From Sarcocystis neurona (taxonomy: Eukaryota > Apicomplexa > Conoidasida > Eucoccidiorida > Sarcocystidae), in contig KL647328.1 in NCBI GenBank assembly GCA_000727475.1, positions 310,001 to 374,000 on the forward strand: 64,000 nt of DNA, written 5' to 3'. Below the pieces are notes generated by a model that did no database searches, was not told the origin of the DNA, and worked only from the letters and a program-made list of their open reading frames with translations. Positions 37,572 to 48,804 of the stretch are shown piece after piece; within the stretch, counting starts at the first letter, position 1; each line of letters starts with the position of its first letter. The position numbers and the translations under genes are program-made.

Positions 37572-39389
37572 GAATAGCTTACAGCAGCGCTGCTGAGTTC
37601 AGCCGAATTAGCACCAAAGTTGCCGTCAGATTTTCTGGCGGAGCAGCTGTTACCGTTAGAAGTGAACTCAAAAACTGCTGCTAGATGTGGTACAGAAGCG
37701 CAACTGCTCCCAGATTGATCTGTGTAGCGTGACCTAGTAACAGACAGATTGTGCGCTTTGCGTTTAAGGAGATCATTAACGGAGGAGGTTCCCGCGTGCT
37801 GATCTGGTGCCTGGTAACTCTGGCCGATAGTAAAGGTGCACGGTACTCGGTAGTACATAGTGACCGCATAACGCAGCAGGCCAGACGGCTTTCAGATTTA
37901 GCACACTGTAGGTGAATTCAGCCTATGAGGAATTATTCTAGAATGCAGAGCCCTTAGTACTAAGTGTACGGCGTGCCAAAGCACCTGATGGTATATTCGT
38001 TAACATCGCTGAGATTTACTATGATAGCCTGTAGTAAATTCAAAAATCTCGACTACTGAATTTAAAAACCTCGATTGTAGTAAATTTGAAAGCCTCTAGA
38101 AAGATGGGACCCACTTCACACATACAGTAAGATCATGACAACTTCACAGTGTAGGTGTGACTGAACACTAGCAGCCCTCATCAACTTACGAATAATAATG
38201 AGAGGGCAACCTTGTGTTTCACCCGTGGCCGCATTGTACGAGAACCATGCGTGTTCGAACGTAACCCGCACGTTTCATGCTTCCGCAGTTGTCGAGTCCA
38301 AACGTATTTCATGGGTATCTTTTGGTGTCCTACGTGGTGCTTAGATCCGATCCGAACAATCAGGCTTTTTCAAAGCGCCGGTCACACTGGGACACAGCAG
38401 AGTTGTCGTACAAACGTTTTTTAGGCAAGAATCAACTCGTAGTGTGCTAAACTACAATGTACCGCACCACCATTTCGTTTTATACAAATTCTACCAAGTA
38501 CGCCGCGAGAAGGCCAGGGAGCCCACTTTCTACAAATAGTTACACAGATTACACATACGCCCATGACGTAGGAAGCCGATTGCCTGCGTCCTCTAAGGCG
38601 GAAACCAAAAGCACCGGTCCCCGTGTTGCGCGTTCCCCTGTACGCGGGCCATCTCTCTGTGGTATTCGAAGAGAGAAAAGTGCAAGCCTTGTTTCACAAA
38701 AAAGATAGCCGCGGACCAGCCCAAAGCAGCGAAGAGAACAGCGTACGCGGTCAACCGCCCGCAAGCTTGGTGATGCTTCTGTTGTCTCGCGCGTAATTCA
38801 GCCTCTGTAGTGTGCAATGTTTACAAATGTCGCCTCCGCGTGTCCCGCTCAGAAGTCGTCCCACTTATTCTGTGAGAGCTCAGTACCCACGCCTTCTGGG
38901 ATCCGCGTTCACTCACGAGCCAGTGCACTCCGGTAAAAAAGTAGGACAAGCATTCTGACAGGGTCGTATATTACACGCGAGTCAGCTGCGCCCGTTGAAA
39001 AAGTTGTATGCTTTATCCATGCACGTATGCATATATATGTGGAAGCCGTGGTTGTCGATGAGTGCATATTGCTTCTGCAAATCTGAAACACATGGGCATG
39101 CTGAAAACAGATAAGATTGTGGACAAGCAACGAAATCAGGAAGTAATTCTTCTCTTCATGAGTGAACGCGGACATGTGTAGAAATGGTCTCACCCCTCCG
39201 TGGCAGCTCTGCAACTCTTTCTTCACAAAGTAATACCTGCCTACGTTGGCTTATTGTCAATTTCGCGGAAGCACGCTAGCGCGTACACTCTGGTGTCGTC
39301 TACTGCATAGGGCAATTCCACGCAGAGGCGCAGTGGTGCGTTTGGGCACAGACACTCACACTGAACCGAGTCAGCGGCGTATCACGGTT
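36913..39389. other. Convergent intergenic region between Rpn6 and HU genes
   Basis: This is the tail-to-tail interval carrying both 3' UTRs. Apart from the 228-codon antisense frame at its left end and the AT-rich triple repeat at 38031-38098, I see nothing recognisable. The stretch 37860-38130 is markedly more AT-rich than its surroundings. Confidence 0.5.
38031..38098. repeat. Three-copy AT-rich repeat, about 23 bp
   Basis: Units begin near 38031, 38054 and 38077. Each is a variant of TAGTAAATTCAAAAATCTCG followed by A(C/T)T. The copies differ by a few substitutions (TACTGAATTTAAAAACCTCG; TAGTAAATTTGAAAGCCTC). They lie between convergent genes. Confidence 0.7.
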
Positions 39390-42010
39390 TCAGGACCAGG
39401 AGAACAGCTGCTTTCCTTTTTTTTCTGACTGAGGCTGTTCTTCGTCTTTTACTTCGGCTTCTTCCTCATTCCCCTCTTCATTATTAATGGGTACAACATC
39501 TCTCACGCGCTCCTTCAACACTTTAGAGAAAGAGAATGTCGGAAACGTAGCAGCGGCCACGCTGAGAGTTTCGCCCGTCCGTGGATTTCTCGCAACGCGC
39601 TCGCCTCTTCTTCGCACGTTGAAACTTCCAAATTTAGATATCGACACTTTCCTTCCCACTTCCAAATTTGCCGTGATGTGTCGCAGCAACGCAGCAATGG
39701 TGCGCTCTACGTCTGCCCGCGGCAATTGCAGCTCTGCTGTCAGAGAGGCCACAAGATCTTTCCTTGTTACCACGGGACCCAGAGGCACTGCCGCGCTCGG
39801 GGCCTGCCACCACGAGAACACCCACAGAGTAGACAACTCACGATGCTAACACAGCACGACGTCTGAATTTCAGTATCACAAAAGTGTGCGGGGTTGGCCT
39901 AAGGAACTGCATCAGTATCAGTTATTACCTACGTGAGCAAATGCAGTGCACCATCTCCAACATTCGCATGGTTGTATGCAAAGGAAGTTTCTAGTAAACG
40001 GGAAAGCTTAAATGCGACAGTCGGTGGCCACAGGCGGTAGAGGTTCGAGTAGCGGATTGCTGACTAGGTAGACGTTCTGACGCCCACGTATCCGATCTTG
40101 TGCAATGCAACGTGTGCTTCAGCTGCAACCAAGTGCTTGGATACGCGTGTGGATGGGGTACGCCGGCCGACGAGCGCGCATCTGTTCTGAATTGTGCGTC
40201 ATAAAACGACCCTCAGCATAGACACACAAACAATACACTGGAATGAATACGAACGCAGAGGCAACATAAACTCAACGACGTCGCGCTATTGGAGCCGGTC
40301 ACACGCACACTCCTCAGAAGCTCGGGGTACCTGCTGCCGAAAAATCTTTACACAGTTGTGACGCTACCAGATCAACCGGTTACGCAAGGCACGTCACGGG
40401 GCAAAATATTTGCATTTAAGCTGCCTTTTCCTGCAGGTGGTCCCCAGGGTGGGCTGAGCCAGAAAAACTCATATTCTTGGCATGAGGAAACACAGCTAGA
40501 AATCTGGAAGCGACTTCAGGATTGTCACGTAGGCGACGCATGGCTACGCACACACGGGAATCCACGGACAGGTAAATATGTACAAGTAGGACACCACAGG
40601 CACACGCATTTACACATATATTTCTACGCACACGTGTACCCTATCATACACAGATACGTCAAACATGGAGACAGATCTCCAGCTGGCTGGCGTACTCGTT
40701 TTTCTAACGGCTCTGTGGCTTCAGCAACAGCCGGGGAAGGACACACACGTTCTCGTGTGCGTCCGCTTTAGAGCCAGAAATCCGGAAGGGCTATCCTGTG
40801 AACGAAAAAAGAGCGCTTCAGTACCTTGTGGAGGTCACGCGGAATGGTGCACGAGCGCCGCGCTATGCGAACGACAGGCTCGCAGGCGGTAGAGGTTATA
40901 CAGGCGCAGGCACAAACGCAACCTCTCCGGCACACGAGGCTGCGTGACAGTGATCTGGTTAAAGAAAATACCGTTCACAAGTAGTGGCTGCTCACTCTGT
41001 GCGCTCCATTACGCAGCAAAGCTCTGCTGTGAGCGTGGTGTTACCAAAGGGTACGTAGTCCTTCATGGTCTATCAAATGGAATCCCCCACTCTACCGCAG
41101 CCCTACCAGGACATGAGTCGAAGGCTTACGCAGAATCGTGTACACGTCCTGTGGTGTCTACGCGAGTTTCAGACACGTAGGGAGCGCTTCTCTCCTCTGC
41201 TCAGTTCGTTTTTGCTTTTCACCTTACGCTACACAATGGATCTCGCCGTACCTTCTCCGGATCTCCTTCTCTCGCAGCAGCTGCTGTCGTCGAGCTGCCT
41301 TTCTGTGAAGCCAGGCTCCCCGCTTCTCCAGAAACGCTATGAAGAGGGGCTTCCGCCGACGTTGTCTTCTCTCCAGCAACGCTCAGGCTCGGTAGCGCAC
41401 ATACGGCAACTGTGGATGGCCCGTCTCCGACAGGCCGTTCTGACGCCGTTCCTCTTTCCGTTACTGCGGAAGCCGTTGAAGTTTTTCCAGCCGCTGGTGA
41501 GACTGCAGTCGTTGACGTTGAAAGTGTGCGAAACTTCGTAACACCAGAGAGCGCGACCGATGTGGGAGCGGCCGCTTCAGATTCACTGAGTGCTGAAGTC
41601 GCAGCAGACGCGCGCAGTCTCCAAATGCTTTGCTTAACCAGCCGGTCCTGCTCGGCGGCGCACGGCGCCGCAGCGGAGCCTCCAGCGGAGAGACGAGAAA
41701 CGTTCTTCAGAGAGTTAGCGTTTTCACACAACGTGACGGCAGGTTGCAAGGCACCCACGGGCCCAGAGATGCGGGGAATAGTAGGGATGCTGAAGGCAGC
41801 CGCGAAGAGGATGGGTGCGCACGGAGTGGGACGGTGCGACTGCCAAGCGGGGTTTTGCGGTTCAACTTGGTGTGGAAAGTAGGCCTCCTGCTGGTGTGGT
41901 AGTCGCTCCGGTAATGCAGGAAAGACGCGTCTTACCAGCGGCAGCGCAGCATCGAACAAAAAAATCGCCGCGAAGAGGCGTGGACCTATGTAAGATGGGG
42001 GACGCGTCAT
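39390..42010 (-). CDS. HU-like histone-like DNA-binding protein, probably apicoplast-targeted
   Basis: The conserved exon 39390-39803 encodes a complete HU fold: VTRKDLVASLTAELQ (helix 1), VERTIAALLRHITANLEVG (helix 2), KVSISKFGSFNVRRR (strands), RVARNPRTGETLSV (the DNA-grasping arm with RNP.TG) and FPTFSFSKVLKERVRDVV, then an acidic tail NNEEGNEEEAEVKDEEQ. HU wraps and condenses bacterial-type genomes; in Apicomplexa it organises plastid DNA. The proposed first exon 41252-42010 (253 codons, donor AAG|GTACGG) joins in phase 0 across 1.45 kb. It starts MTRPPSYIGPRLFAAIFLF, a signal-like hydrophobic run, and continues as a long S/T/A-rich stretch, as expected for a bipartite plastid leader. The total would be 390 residues. 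The HU exon is certain; the join to this leader is inferred, and a plus-strand frame overlaps the leader exon. Confidence 0.85.
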
Positions 42011-42736
42011 TGCGCTGGGTCGTGAAAACGTGCAGCTTCACAAGCTTCACTGCTGAGGACTGATCCGTTCTCTGTCCAGCAAAAGTGTCGAAGGTTTTTA
42101 CCATACAGACGCACGTGTACGTGAACAGGAAATATGTTTTTTCCTCTTCTGTTACTCCGGTTTTGCTCCGGTGGACAGAGCGCTGCACGACGCAGCTCTG
42201 AGTCTTGCAGAGCTTGCGTTTCTTGGTATAACTAACCTCTTTGTCTACAACGTATCTGCCTCCAGCAGATATTTTGCCCGCTCTTGTGTATGCATATAAA
42301 AATGTGGTCCTGTTGTTTCACCAGAGGTAAAGACGCAACTACGCCGAAGCGCTTCCAAGGTAGCTTCTCACTCATCTGCTGCAGCGAGCGTCCAACTCGA
42401 AAAACACTATCTCTCCTGCACTAGGGGGGGGTCTTCCGTTCCGGCAGACCTAGAGGGAGCACTTAAGAAGTCTGCACGAATCACCCTGAGATAGAGTGCA
42501 GAAGGCGTAGCCGACGCTTCTTCATTACGACTATTCTGGGCCTGCTGCTACCTCACCGGGCAACGCTTAAGGAGTAATGGAAACAACTGCCTACTCCACA
42601 GGATGAGCTCCTCAGAACGACAGACGTCTTCTGATCTGTCTCACGGTGGTTTTCGAGTGCAAAAATCTCTTCACAAGCACGCGTATGCTTTAAAGTGGAT
42701 ATGTTTTCGCTTGCTGCCGCTGTTGACGTGTAAGCA
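42011..42736. promoter_or_regulatory. Putative shared 5' region of divergent genes
   Basis: These 726 bases lie between the proposed ATGs of the HU gene (minus) and the seven-exon gene (plus), so both promoters are expected here. I see a G8 run near 42424 but no recognisable core element. Confidence 0.35.
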
Positions 42737-45333
42737 ATGGTTGCGTGGAGTGTGCAACTTTCACCAACTGTGAAACAGTGTCTGATTCCTCATTCTCACA
42801 AACAGTTTCCTTCTCCGAAGGCATCAGTTAATTTGAGGAGAGGCGTCTTTTCTCTTTTTGACTACTACGTCAAATCAGCCACACGCACCTTCGACAAAGT
42901 CCTGTCCTTGCGTAAAATAAAGGTAAGACCGGCCTCCACACACCACCTCACAGCGGGGCATCGCCCAAACTTCCTATATTCACATAACCTCCACTGAAGC
43001 GACGCACAGACATAGGGATATCCACGAAAATATAAAGAAAGACAAGCGCAGCGTACAGGCAGCTGAAGGAGTTACATACCAGTGTCCTGCTGCACCTCGT
43101 GCGCATTCCCACGTTACACGAATATTCGTCTCTCCGTGCGAACTACCACAGCGCCTGCCTACAGGAAGGATCTCATTAAAAAATTCTCCGGACATTCGCT
43201 GAACCGAACACCGCCGGATTGAACAACTACTCAAGTGCAGAACAGTTGGAACGACACACTGCTGAGTCAAAAGCTGCAAACGAAGGCCGGGTCCTCACAG
43301 CATCAATCCAGATCTCGGGTGATGCTGCAGGCACCCTGTGTGTGTCGCGGAAGGCGCCAATCCGAGCTTCGCCGTAAGAGAGGAATACACAGCATCATTA
43401 CACGTAAAGAAGAAGCCGCAGCAACGGACGGAGGAAAGAGAGTGAGGCAGGTACTGCAGGAGCACAAAGAGAAAGACCGGACTGTCGCCAAACGAGATGC
43501 CAAACGCACCTCAACAGGAGTAGAAATGCCTGTGCTCAAGCATCGAGAGCACTGATGTTCTGCACAGGCCAATCTGAAGACTGCTCTCCAGAGAACAGCA
43601 GCAAGATCAACGGCGCCAGACACCGAACCACACCCAAAGCGTTATGAGGAATCCCCGCAGGCGTCGAGTGTTTCTGTTGCAGGGGGGCGTTCGGCCCTGG
43701 CAGGGCTCTGCTGCACAGCCGCGCTAGAATCGAGTGTCAACTGCACCTCCTTGTCTGTCTGGGGTCCTTCTAGAACGTATGGGGGCGTCTACGAAGGCGG
43801 CTATTTCTGTACGGGCGTAAACAGCTGCTACGTACGTGAGACAGAATGGCGCGCGTATTTAGCTCGACGGGAAAAAGAAACCAGAGCGGAGTCAACAATG
43901 ACACACCAACGCTTCCTCGTGACTTTCTGCAGGCGCGCACGGCGTTCACCACTTACAAGAAACAGAAGTCACGCAGCGACGCGGACAGGGTTTACACACA
44001 CAAGCACGAAGGTGCAGCGTAGCTAGGCTGCGCAAGCGGCGTGCGTTGCATGGCACTACAAGCTCTCCACGGACACCTTATAATCATCCGGCGGCGTCAG
44101 GACGAGACTGAGAGGAGAGCGGAGAAACGCCCCAACGCCTCACGCTTTCTCGAAGGAAAGTGGTTCGGCAGACACCGTAGAGCACAACGCTTAAATGAGA
44201 CCTACATCTGCGGAGTTAATAAGCATTGCACACACACACACACACACACGAGTATGCAGATGTTTTCAGAAGTTCTTTCGTAGTGCACAGAATTCTGTTG
44301 GCGCACGCAAGAGAGCTCAGCAGTTAGCACAGGCAGCTTTGAAGGAGCACAATCTCACAGGACAGCGGGAAGCGTACAGGGACTCTTTGATGTTGGAGAG
44401 GTCTTCTCTCGTTACTTTCTGCAGTTATTGCTGAACTACTGCGGAGACGATATTTTGCAAGCCTGTCAACGACAGCTTTCCTTTCCTTCATTGAGCCAAG
44501 CCGCGGAAGGCGTGCCCATTCGCCTTGGATTGGCTTGCATGGCTACACACCTGCTGGGTTTTTCTGTGAAAATATTCTGTATTGAGTACAATATATGTGT
44601 TCATACGTTGAGAAATTCAAATGTGTGTACACGTACTAGTAGACACCTAAGCACCTGCACCTGTGCACTAGTGCATAATTTTGTGCACAGCGGCGTATGC
44701 ACCACCCATCAAAGAAACCTGAAAATGCTTAAGCGGGTCACACACAGATGCGCAAATGACGATTCATTTACGCGACAGGCAAGTATATTTCGAATGCGGT
44801 CCTGCACTTTGTCAAGCTGCGGTCAGATGGATCGGGGGAACAACGACGACGCACATCTTTCTTGCCTACAGGGTTTCAGGTTTGTCTCAAACGGACCAGG
44901 CGGTCGTGTCCAGTTGCAAACATCGTCATAGTCTTTTTTCCCACACATCCGCACATGCGCTCACGAGTATATATTTATATACGCGTATTTGTGCTCATCA
45001 GAATAAAGCGTACACACGTCGGCACATGCTGTGCCGCGATGGTCTCTCTCAGGAGTGACACTCCACGAAATCTCCGGTAGTCGCCATGCTCCCGCCGGAC
45101 GCTGAGCTATGAAGGATCTGTAGAGGTGTGTCTTGCCTACTCTATCCAAACACACAGGACAGGACAGCCGCACGAGCCTCGAAGAAGCAACTTCTGCCGA
45201 TTGTGGGCTTACACACGCGAGGAGATTTGAAGCAGTTCACGACAGTAGTGCCGGCATTTTAAGCGGTGTACGCCACGTAGCAGTGGAAGTGTGTGTCGCA
45301 AAAAAGGCTGCAACCGACGTCACCACTTCTTGA
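42737..45333 (+). CDS. Unrecognised seven-exon protein, about 334 residues
   Basis: Exons 42737-42922, 43331-43450, 43661-43816, 43933-43989, 44380-44557 (or from 44425), 44748-44879 and 45158-45333 join in frame to a stop. Good signals include AAG|GTAAGA, CAG|GTACTG, acceptors GACTTTCTGCAG and CCCCGCAG, and the final CAG|GTTTGT to ACACACAG join. Peptide marks: GVFSLFDYYVKSATRTFDKV (exon 1), a basic second exon, YFLQLLLNYCGDDILQACQR and IRLGLACMATHLL (exon 5), VYFECGPALCQAAVRWIGG (exon 6), and a C-terminus ending VCVAKKAATDVTTS. Exons 5-7 look like a folded helical domain; exons 2-3 are less convincing. No family recognised. It is convergent with the gene at 45633-46793. Confidence 0.5.
44229..44249. 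repeat. CA microsatellite
   Basis: About ten consecutive CA units lie in the intron before the fifth proposed exon of the plus-strand gene. Confidence 0.9.
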
Positions 45334-45632
45334 CTCCAAAGCGGCCGCGTTATAAAGATTCGCTGCTACAGAGTGATAAGCGCGCATACAGAGCACGAGG
45401 AAGCCTGCGTTAAGTAATTTCATATCGGGCGATTAGAATCTCCGCGGATGTGCGCGGCACACGAATAAGGAGACAGAGGGAGGGACGAAGGAGAGAACAA
45501 TCGAAAACACGTATATATGAGCATTTATGATAGCTGTGTTGGTGCGTGCCGATACAGGCGAATATGCACATGACAAAAATTGTTTTTTATGTGTAACGCG
45601 ACAAACAAAGTAGCGACATATGAGGACACACG

Positions 45633-46793
45633 CTACAGGCAGGCAGGGTTTGCTGCCGCTAGCCTCTTCGCTTCTGTGGGGTGAGAAGCAGAGGACGTTC
45701 CGCTGCCACCACTGTAGACACTGCGGTTGCCTGTGTCTGCGAAGAAGGAAAAAGAGCGGAAAGTTTACTCACTAACTGGTGGGGGCCACTGCAGCCGGCG
45801 TGATTCGTCCTGCTGGCTCGTGCTGCGGCAGAGCTAAAGGGGAGGGGAAGAAACGAGAAGATGCGCAAAACGCTTAGAAATTGCAGCCGTTGCAACAACG
45901 CGAGCTGCGGCCTTCCGTGTACGTGCAGGAAACCAGAGGTGGGACCGTACAAGATATTTCTGTGTACGTACGTGTGCACATACGCACGTGACCCTGTTTG
46001 AGGAATTTCTGCGGAATGTGTGTAAACACGCACACTTCTATATATATATATATAACTATGTGATTGCTTGCTTGTGACTGATATGTACGGCGGTTGGGGT
46101 ACTGTTTGCACTGGAGGACAGAGGGGTGGTGGGTAGAGACACGGGCGAAATCTCGTAGAAAATAGATCCCTGCAACGCAAGAGCGAAAGAAAAGGCGCGT
46201 GGACTGCAAGACAGCGAACGCGAACCACTGATGTGCTCAGGAGGCAACCCTTTTCAAATACCAGAGTCCCCACTGTGGTAGTGTGAGCACGAACAGAGAG
46301 GAGACAGGGAGAAGTCGTCGACCTCAGTACAGACAGAAGAGATTCGTGCTCCGCGTACAGCGAAGATCTCCTCCTGGAGAAGCAGCAGGGACAACCAGGG
46401 TGGGGGGGATGCCACTGCACACACCCTCGCGGGTAGCACCACGAATGAGGACACAGCGGGGGAGGACGACGGCGTGAAAGAGACTGCGCAGCAGGAGCTG
46501 TGGCAGCAGCGGCTCGTCGACAACGAGGTCCCACCACACACTAGTTGTTGGAGCGGCAGCAACTGCTCTACCGTGCGGGACGAGCTGCAGCAGCAAGAGC
46601 TGCAGCGGCTGCTGCCACGACAGCACGAGCCATCGCCGGTGAGACTTAGAATGAAATCCAGCTGCTCGAGCAGCAGCAGTCCGTCACGAGGGCAGTCACA
46701 CCCAATGAAGCAGCAGCGGCTAGTGGGAAGCCGCAGTAGTGCTGATGCAGTGACCACTTGGAAGCTAGCAGCCGCGGAAGTACAGTAAAACAC
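45633..46793 (-). CDS. 3' exons of an unrecognised serine/cysteine-rich gene
   Basis: Very good splice signals mark three 3' exons. They are 46089-46169 (acceptor CGCTCTTGCGTTGCAG), 45773-45833 (acceptor CTTCCCCTCCCCTTTAG, donor A|GTGAGT) and 45633-45736 (acceptor CTTTTTCCTTCTTCGCAG). An upstream exon ends at 46262 (CTG|GTATTT) and may reach about 46793 through CTG-rich DNA. One frame gives SIFYEISPVSLPTTPLSSSA, then RRLQWPPPV and NRSVYSGGSGTSSASHPTEA with a stop at 45633. A second frame (IYFLRDFARVSTHHPSVLQC) is also open but stops at the next junction. No domain is recognisable in either. Strand and exon borders are better supported than the protein sequence. Confidence 0.45.
46038..46055. 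repeat. TA microsatellite
   Basis: A short uninterrupted TA run lies in the intron between the exons ending at 46089 and starting at 45833. Confidence 0.85.
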
Positions 46794-48804
46794 GCGGTGT
46801 ACAGGCTATGAGCAAACGGTACAGAGTCAAGCGGAATGGTACAACTAAGATACTAGAAGCGCGTCTTCATCATCACCGGAACAGGGTATTAGTCATACTA
46901 GGTATGCTTTTTCATCAGCGGTGGAAAAATGGCAGAGGGCTGCCAGAAGCGTGTAGTAAGGCTGCTATATTGTGCCACTGACCTGCTCGTCCCTCCTTTG
47001 CTCGAATCGAAAGACACACGCAGATGTGAACAAAAAGAACATATCGCTGTGATATATACATATGTATATGCGTCCATAACGAACGTCTACGTGTATACAC
47101 ATAGGCGTCCCCAAATGTGTGTGTACGGGCTGGTGTGACTTGATCTAATGTACGTCTGTGCACACGTAGATACAGGCGCACTCTACGAATTACGTTAGAG
47201 CTCGGCGGCGGCTCATAAGGCGCGGCCAGCGATGTAGTGAAACCCTTGTATTACTGTTCCACAAGCGGCTCGCACACAATGTTCTCCGTGCTCAACTGCG
47301 ACGGGATGCAATTTTTCGAGCAACAGGGTCAAAAATTTACCAATGAAGTTGCGAACCTTTTCTCTTTCTCTTTGCCGTCAAGATGCAGAGCAGGTATAAA
47401 GAGGGTGGGCTGCCGCAGATGTAACGACGTGAGCCCCCTCAGGTGCGAGACCTGTGGTAAACTCTGACGAACTCATCGACACTCTCAGGAGTCGTCGTGA
47501 GAGTGTAATTACTTGTCTCTTGTGCTAGTCGCGGAGAACGACTATATGGCATTTTCTTACACATTCCTAGAAAAGAGTACTGTACGACTGGCGCTGCTAA
47601 TGCGTTGTGCTAACACCTTTCCCAACAATGTAAGGGAGGTGCTTACAGGCACCGGAGCATGATTGCTTGCAACATACTGCTGCACACATACCTGGCGGAA
47701 GCGACATCACCACAATTCTTTGTGCAAGTGAATATGTAATGAAGAGTAGACAGTTGGGAGAGCATGTCAAAAAGAACTAACTTCGGATAAAGTGCTGAAT
47801 AAATGCGTTTACGTGCGTGAAGTCTGGGCGTGCACACTTTCTCCTTTACACGCAGGATGGAGACTGCCGAGGCTGTCGACGGGCCTGCTACCACTATTAT
47901 ATGGAATATAGATGTGCGTGTATACACTTGTATATTTAGGCTTACACATATACACAAACACCTCTACGCCCTACGTATATGTGTAGTTGGTCTTTTGTAA
48001 GTAAAACGTCGAGATATGTGCTCTTCGAGAGGCGAGACAAGATAGGAAAGGAAGGAAATGTTGCCTGCGCGACGACGTTCGTGCGAGTAATCTGCCTCCG
48101 GTATGTCGTAAAGCCCAGCGATGCGCTGCGTACAAGTTGAAGATGGGAGATGTGGCTGCGACCGCTGCGTTACTGCCGTGTATATATATATATATATAGA
48201 TATCCAGGCGTGTGCGGGCCCGCGCACCCACGCAATGTAAATGTACAGCCCAGAACTTAACAGATTCCGGTACGATGCGGGGGCGGTTCTTCAACTACAG
48301 AAACACGTATGCAGATACTTCTGCTATTGCACGCTGCTTGCGTATGTACACGATGCACACGCTACTGCAGTGTCGCTCCTACGTGTTTACGTAAGATCCT
48401 CACAGCAGCGGCAGTACTTCCTCACGAGAAGAAACGTGTGGTATCTTCTGGCGCTGTGACGACCAATGGGACGTTTGACAGGTTTACAAACAGAGCTGCT
48501 CATGCAGCAGTAAGAATCTCGTCTCCATTATGGATTATTTGTGTCCGTGTACCCCTGCAGGAATTGCCCGCTACAGGAGCAGACTAAACCGTGAATATGT
48601 TTCGGTACGCCTGTTCAGTTAGTAACGACGCACGTGAATCATTTTCCGTTCCAGCCGTAGTCGAATTCGAATTACGGCTGTTGCCTCTGCCGAGCGGCCG
48701 GTGCGCACGCTTCACTGGCACTTATCCAGGCTTGACCACTTTTTACACGGTGTGGTCTGTGCACTTTACTTGAAACAACAGAAGGCTTATAGACACACAC
48801 TTTT
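46794..48804. other. Intergenic region with TA repeats
   Basis: No supported gene. A plus-strand frame at 47237-47467 (peptide including FFEQQGQKFTNEVANLFSF) could be an exon but has no clear splice partners. A TA run at 48179-48199 and TATATACA-type stretches near 47050 are present. Both flanking genes are on the minus strand, so the 5' end of the 45.6 kb gene and the 3' UTR of the 48.8 kb gene lie here. Confidence 0.45.

Noticed and set aside
40289..40771. 160-codon plus-strand ORF
   Set aside because: It starts at TTG, lies within the proposed HU intron, ends in CACACA-type sequence and has no recognisable domain.
45659..46537. A single 292-codon minus-strand ORF
   Set aside because: It reads through three strong splice acceptors and a TA microsatellite (giving SYIYIYRS), so it is better explained as exons plus introns.
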